From a bacterium (Candidatus Torokbacteria) CG_4_10_14_0_2_um_filter_35_8 (lineage in GTDB: Bacteria > Patescibacteriota > GCA-2792135), in NCBI GenBank assembly GCA_002792135.1, contig PFNU01000057.1:1-14898 (forward strand): DNA of 14,898 bases, written 5' to 3'. Made by a program: the position numbers and the translations under genes. Positions 14,074 through 14,898 of this stretch are shown one piece after another. A model generated the notes under the pieces. It searched no databases. It was not told the origin of the DNA and saw only the letters and a program-made list of their open reading frames with translations. Every line of letters starts with the position of its first letter. Position 1 is the stretch's first letter.

Positions 14074-14210
14074 TACTTAGAAATTTGGATTTAGGATTTC
14101 TTCTAATTCGTACAGACATTCATGATCCACTTGTCCACTGAAGCAGAGCGGAGGCGGATTCGTCCGCCCAGGGCGGATTCGCATCATTCGTATTTGTTTT
14201 GTGTAACCCA
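14074..14210. repeat. Convergent intergenic gap with GGCGGA-TTCG-TCCGCC hairpin
   Basis: GGCGGA (14153-14158) and TCCGCC (14163-14168) form a perfect 6-bp stem closed by TTCG, the classic stable tetraloop. The second arm can alternatively pair with the next copy, TCCGCCC-A-GGGCGGA (14163-14177), so two hairpins compete. The position between the 3' ends of the DUF4349 and prfA genes suits a bidirectional terminator. There is no T-run directly after either stem, so intrinsic termination is uncertain. ATTCGTA words flank it (14106 and 14186 regions). Confidence 0.6.
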
Positions 14211-14898
14211 TTAGTCCTTTTTCACTAATTCCAACTTTCTTTTCTTATCTTCCTTGATAAGTTCATCAATAATAGAATCTAAATCGCCGTCTAAGATTTG
14301 ATTTATATTATGAAAGGATCTTTTAATTCTATGGTCTGTGATTCTGTCCTGTGGAAAATTGTAGGTTCTGATTTTTTCTGCTCTATCCCCAGTTCCTATC
14401 TGTGATCTTCTTCTCTCTCGTTCTTTTTTTTCTCGTTTTTCTTCTTCAACACTCGAAAGCCTAGATCTTAGGATTTGTATTGCTTTTTCTCTGTTTCTTC
14501 CTTGGTAGCGTTCGTCTTGGCAGGAAACTGCTATCCCTGTTGGCAAATGAGTTATACGGATTGCTGTTGCTACTTTGTTTACATTTTGGCCGCCACTACC
14601 TGATGCATGGAAGACATCTATTCTTAGATCTTTAGGATCAATTTCAAATTCTTTTTCTTTTACTTCAGCAAGGACTGCGACTGTTACAGTTGATGTATGA
14701 ATCCTTCCTGATTTTTCAGTTTCAGGAATCCTTTGAACCCTGTGTACTCCCATTTCGTATTTTAGTCTTTCAAACACATCTTGGCCTTTAATAGATAAAA
14801 TTGCTTCTTTTACACCACCGATTCCAATCGTTGATTTCTCCATCTCTGCGTACTTAAATCCTTTCCTTTCTGTATAACGTTTGTACATTCTTAGTAAA
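14211..14898 (-). CDS. prfA: Peptide chain release factor 1, 5'-truncated
   Basis: Codons remain open upstream of the ATG at 14888 (Leu-Leu-Arg before Met-Tyr). RF1 homologues have a similar segment in the protein interior, so the start lies beyond the window and the N-terminal domain is missing. The visible part has the RF1 hallmarks GVHRVQRIPETEKSGRIHTS, with the PxT stop-codon-reading motif (PET) that marks RF1 rather than RF2. It also has the catalytic GGQ in HASGSGGQNVNKVATAIRI, ITHLPTGIAVSCQDERYQG, and the C-terminal IGTGDRAEKIRTYNFPQDRITDHRI. RF1 reads UAA and UAG in the ribosomal A site and triggers peptide release. After GGQ the usual His is Asn, and NKVAT replaces the commoner NTTDS. 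The gene is minus strand, convergent with the DUF4349 gene. Confidence 0.93.
   Translation of the reverse strand, partial: LLRMYKRYTERKGFKYAEMEKSTIGIGGVKEAILSIKGQDVFERLKYEMGVHRVQRIPETEKSGRIHTSTVTVAVLAEVKEKEFEIDPKDLRIDVFHASGSGGQNVNKVATAIRITHLPTGIAVSCQDERYQGRNREKAIQILRSRLSSVEEEKREKKERERRRSQIGTGDRAEKIRTYNFPQDRITDHRIKRSFHNINQILDGDLDSIIDELIKEDKKRKLELVKKD

Noticed and set aside
14153..14177. Definite intrinsic terminator
   Set aside because: The stem with TTCG loop is strong but no T-run follows on either strand, and the same palindrome type occurs in non-terminal positions. It was kept as a repeat with a possible terminator role.

Overview
This window is AT-rich, compactly coded DNA. It most likely comes from an ultra-small bacterium of the Patescibacteria/CPR type (Parcubacteria-like). 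The case is circumstantial. Nine of the nine visible start codons have no Shine-Dalgarno sequence. The protein set is dominated by envelope proteins (DUF2207, DUF3048, DUF4349, coiled-coil lytic transglycosylase). Intergenic spaces are filled with short AT-rich words interrupted by small GC-rich palindromes, a style I associate with these genomes. No rRNA, tRNA, CRISPR array, transposase or phage gene is visible.

Left part (1-3209): a 5'-truncated gene for a discoidin/NADase-type glycan-binding protein is followed 26 bp later by an isochorismatase-family cysteine hydrolase. That gene converges, with 5 bp between stop codons, on a minus-strand gene for an unrecognised 536-residue polytopic membrane protein.

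Centre (3210-6993): a 500-bp intergenic region carries a good extended -10 promoter and a GC-rich segment that can fold into nested hairpins. Next come a 109-residue membrane protein and an 890-residue membrane-anchored Clp/Hsp100-like AAA+ protein. The latter is the most unusual gene here. It has an N-terminal zinc ribbon, two transmembrane helices, a diverged Clp-N-like region and two AAA+ modules. The first module has lost its key ATPase residues. The second keeps them but lacks the substrate-gripping pore loop and the ClpP-docking loop. It may be a membrane remodelling or scaffold machine rather than a protease unfoldase.

Right part (7161-14898): a minus-strand secreted coiled-coil lytic transglycosylase is followed by a 586-bp repeat-filled gap. 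A plus-strand run follows: a charged coiled-coil protein, a DUF2207 membrane protein with a polyglycine tail, a DUF3048 (YerB-like) membrane-anchored protein and a DUF4349 membrane protein. The run looks devoted to the cell envelope. It converges on the minus-strand gene for peptide chain release factor 1 (prfA), whose 5' end lies beyond the window.

The intergenic repeats form several recurring palindrome families. One apparent case has one mini-palindrome inserted inside another.
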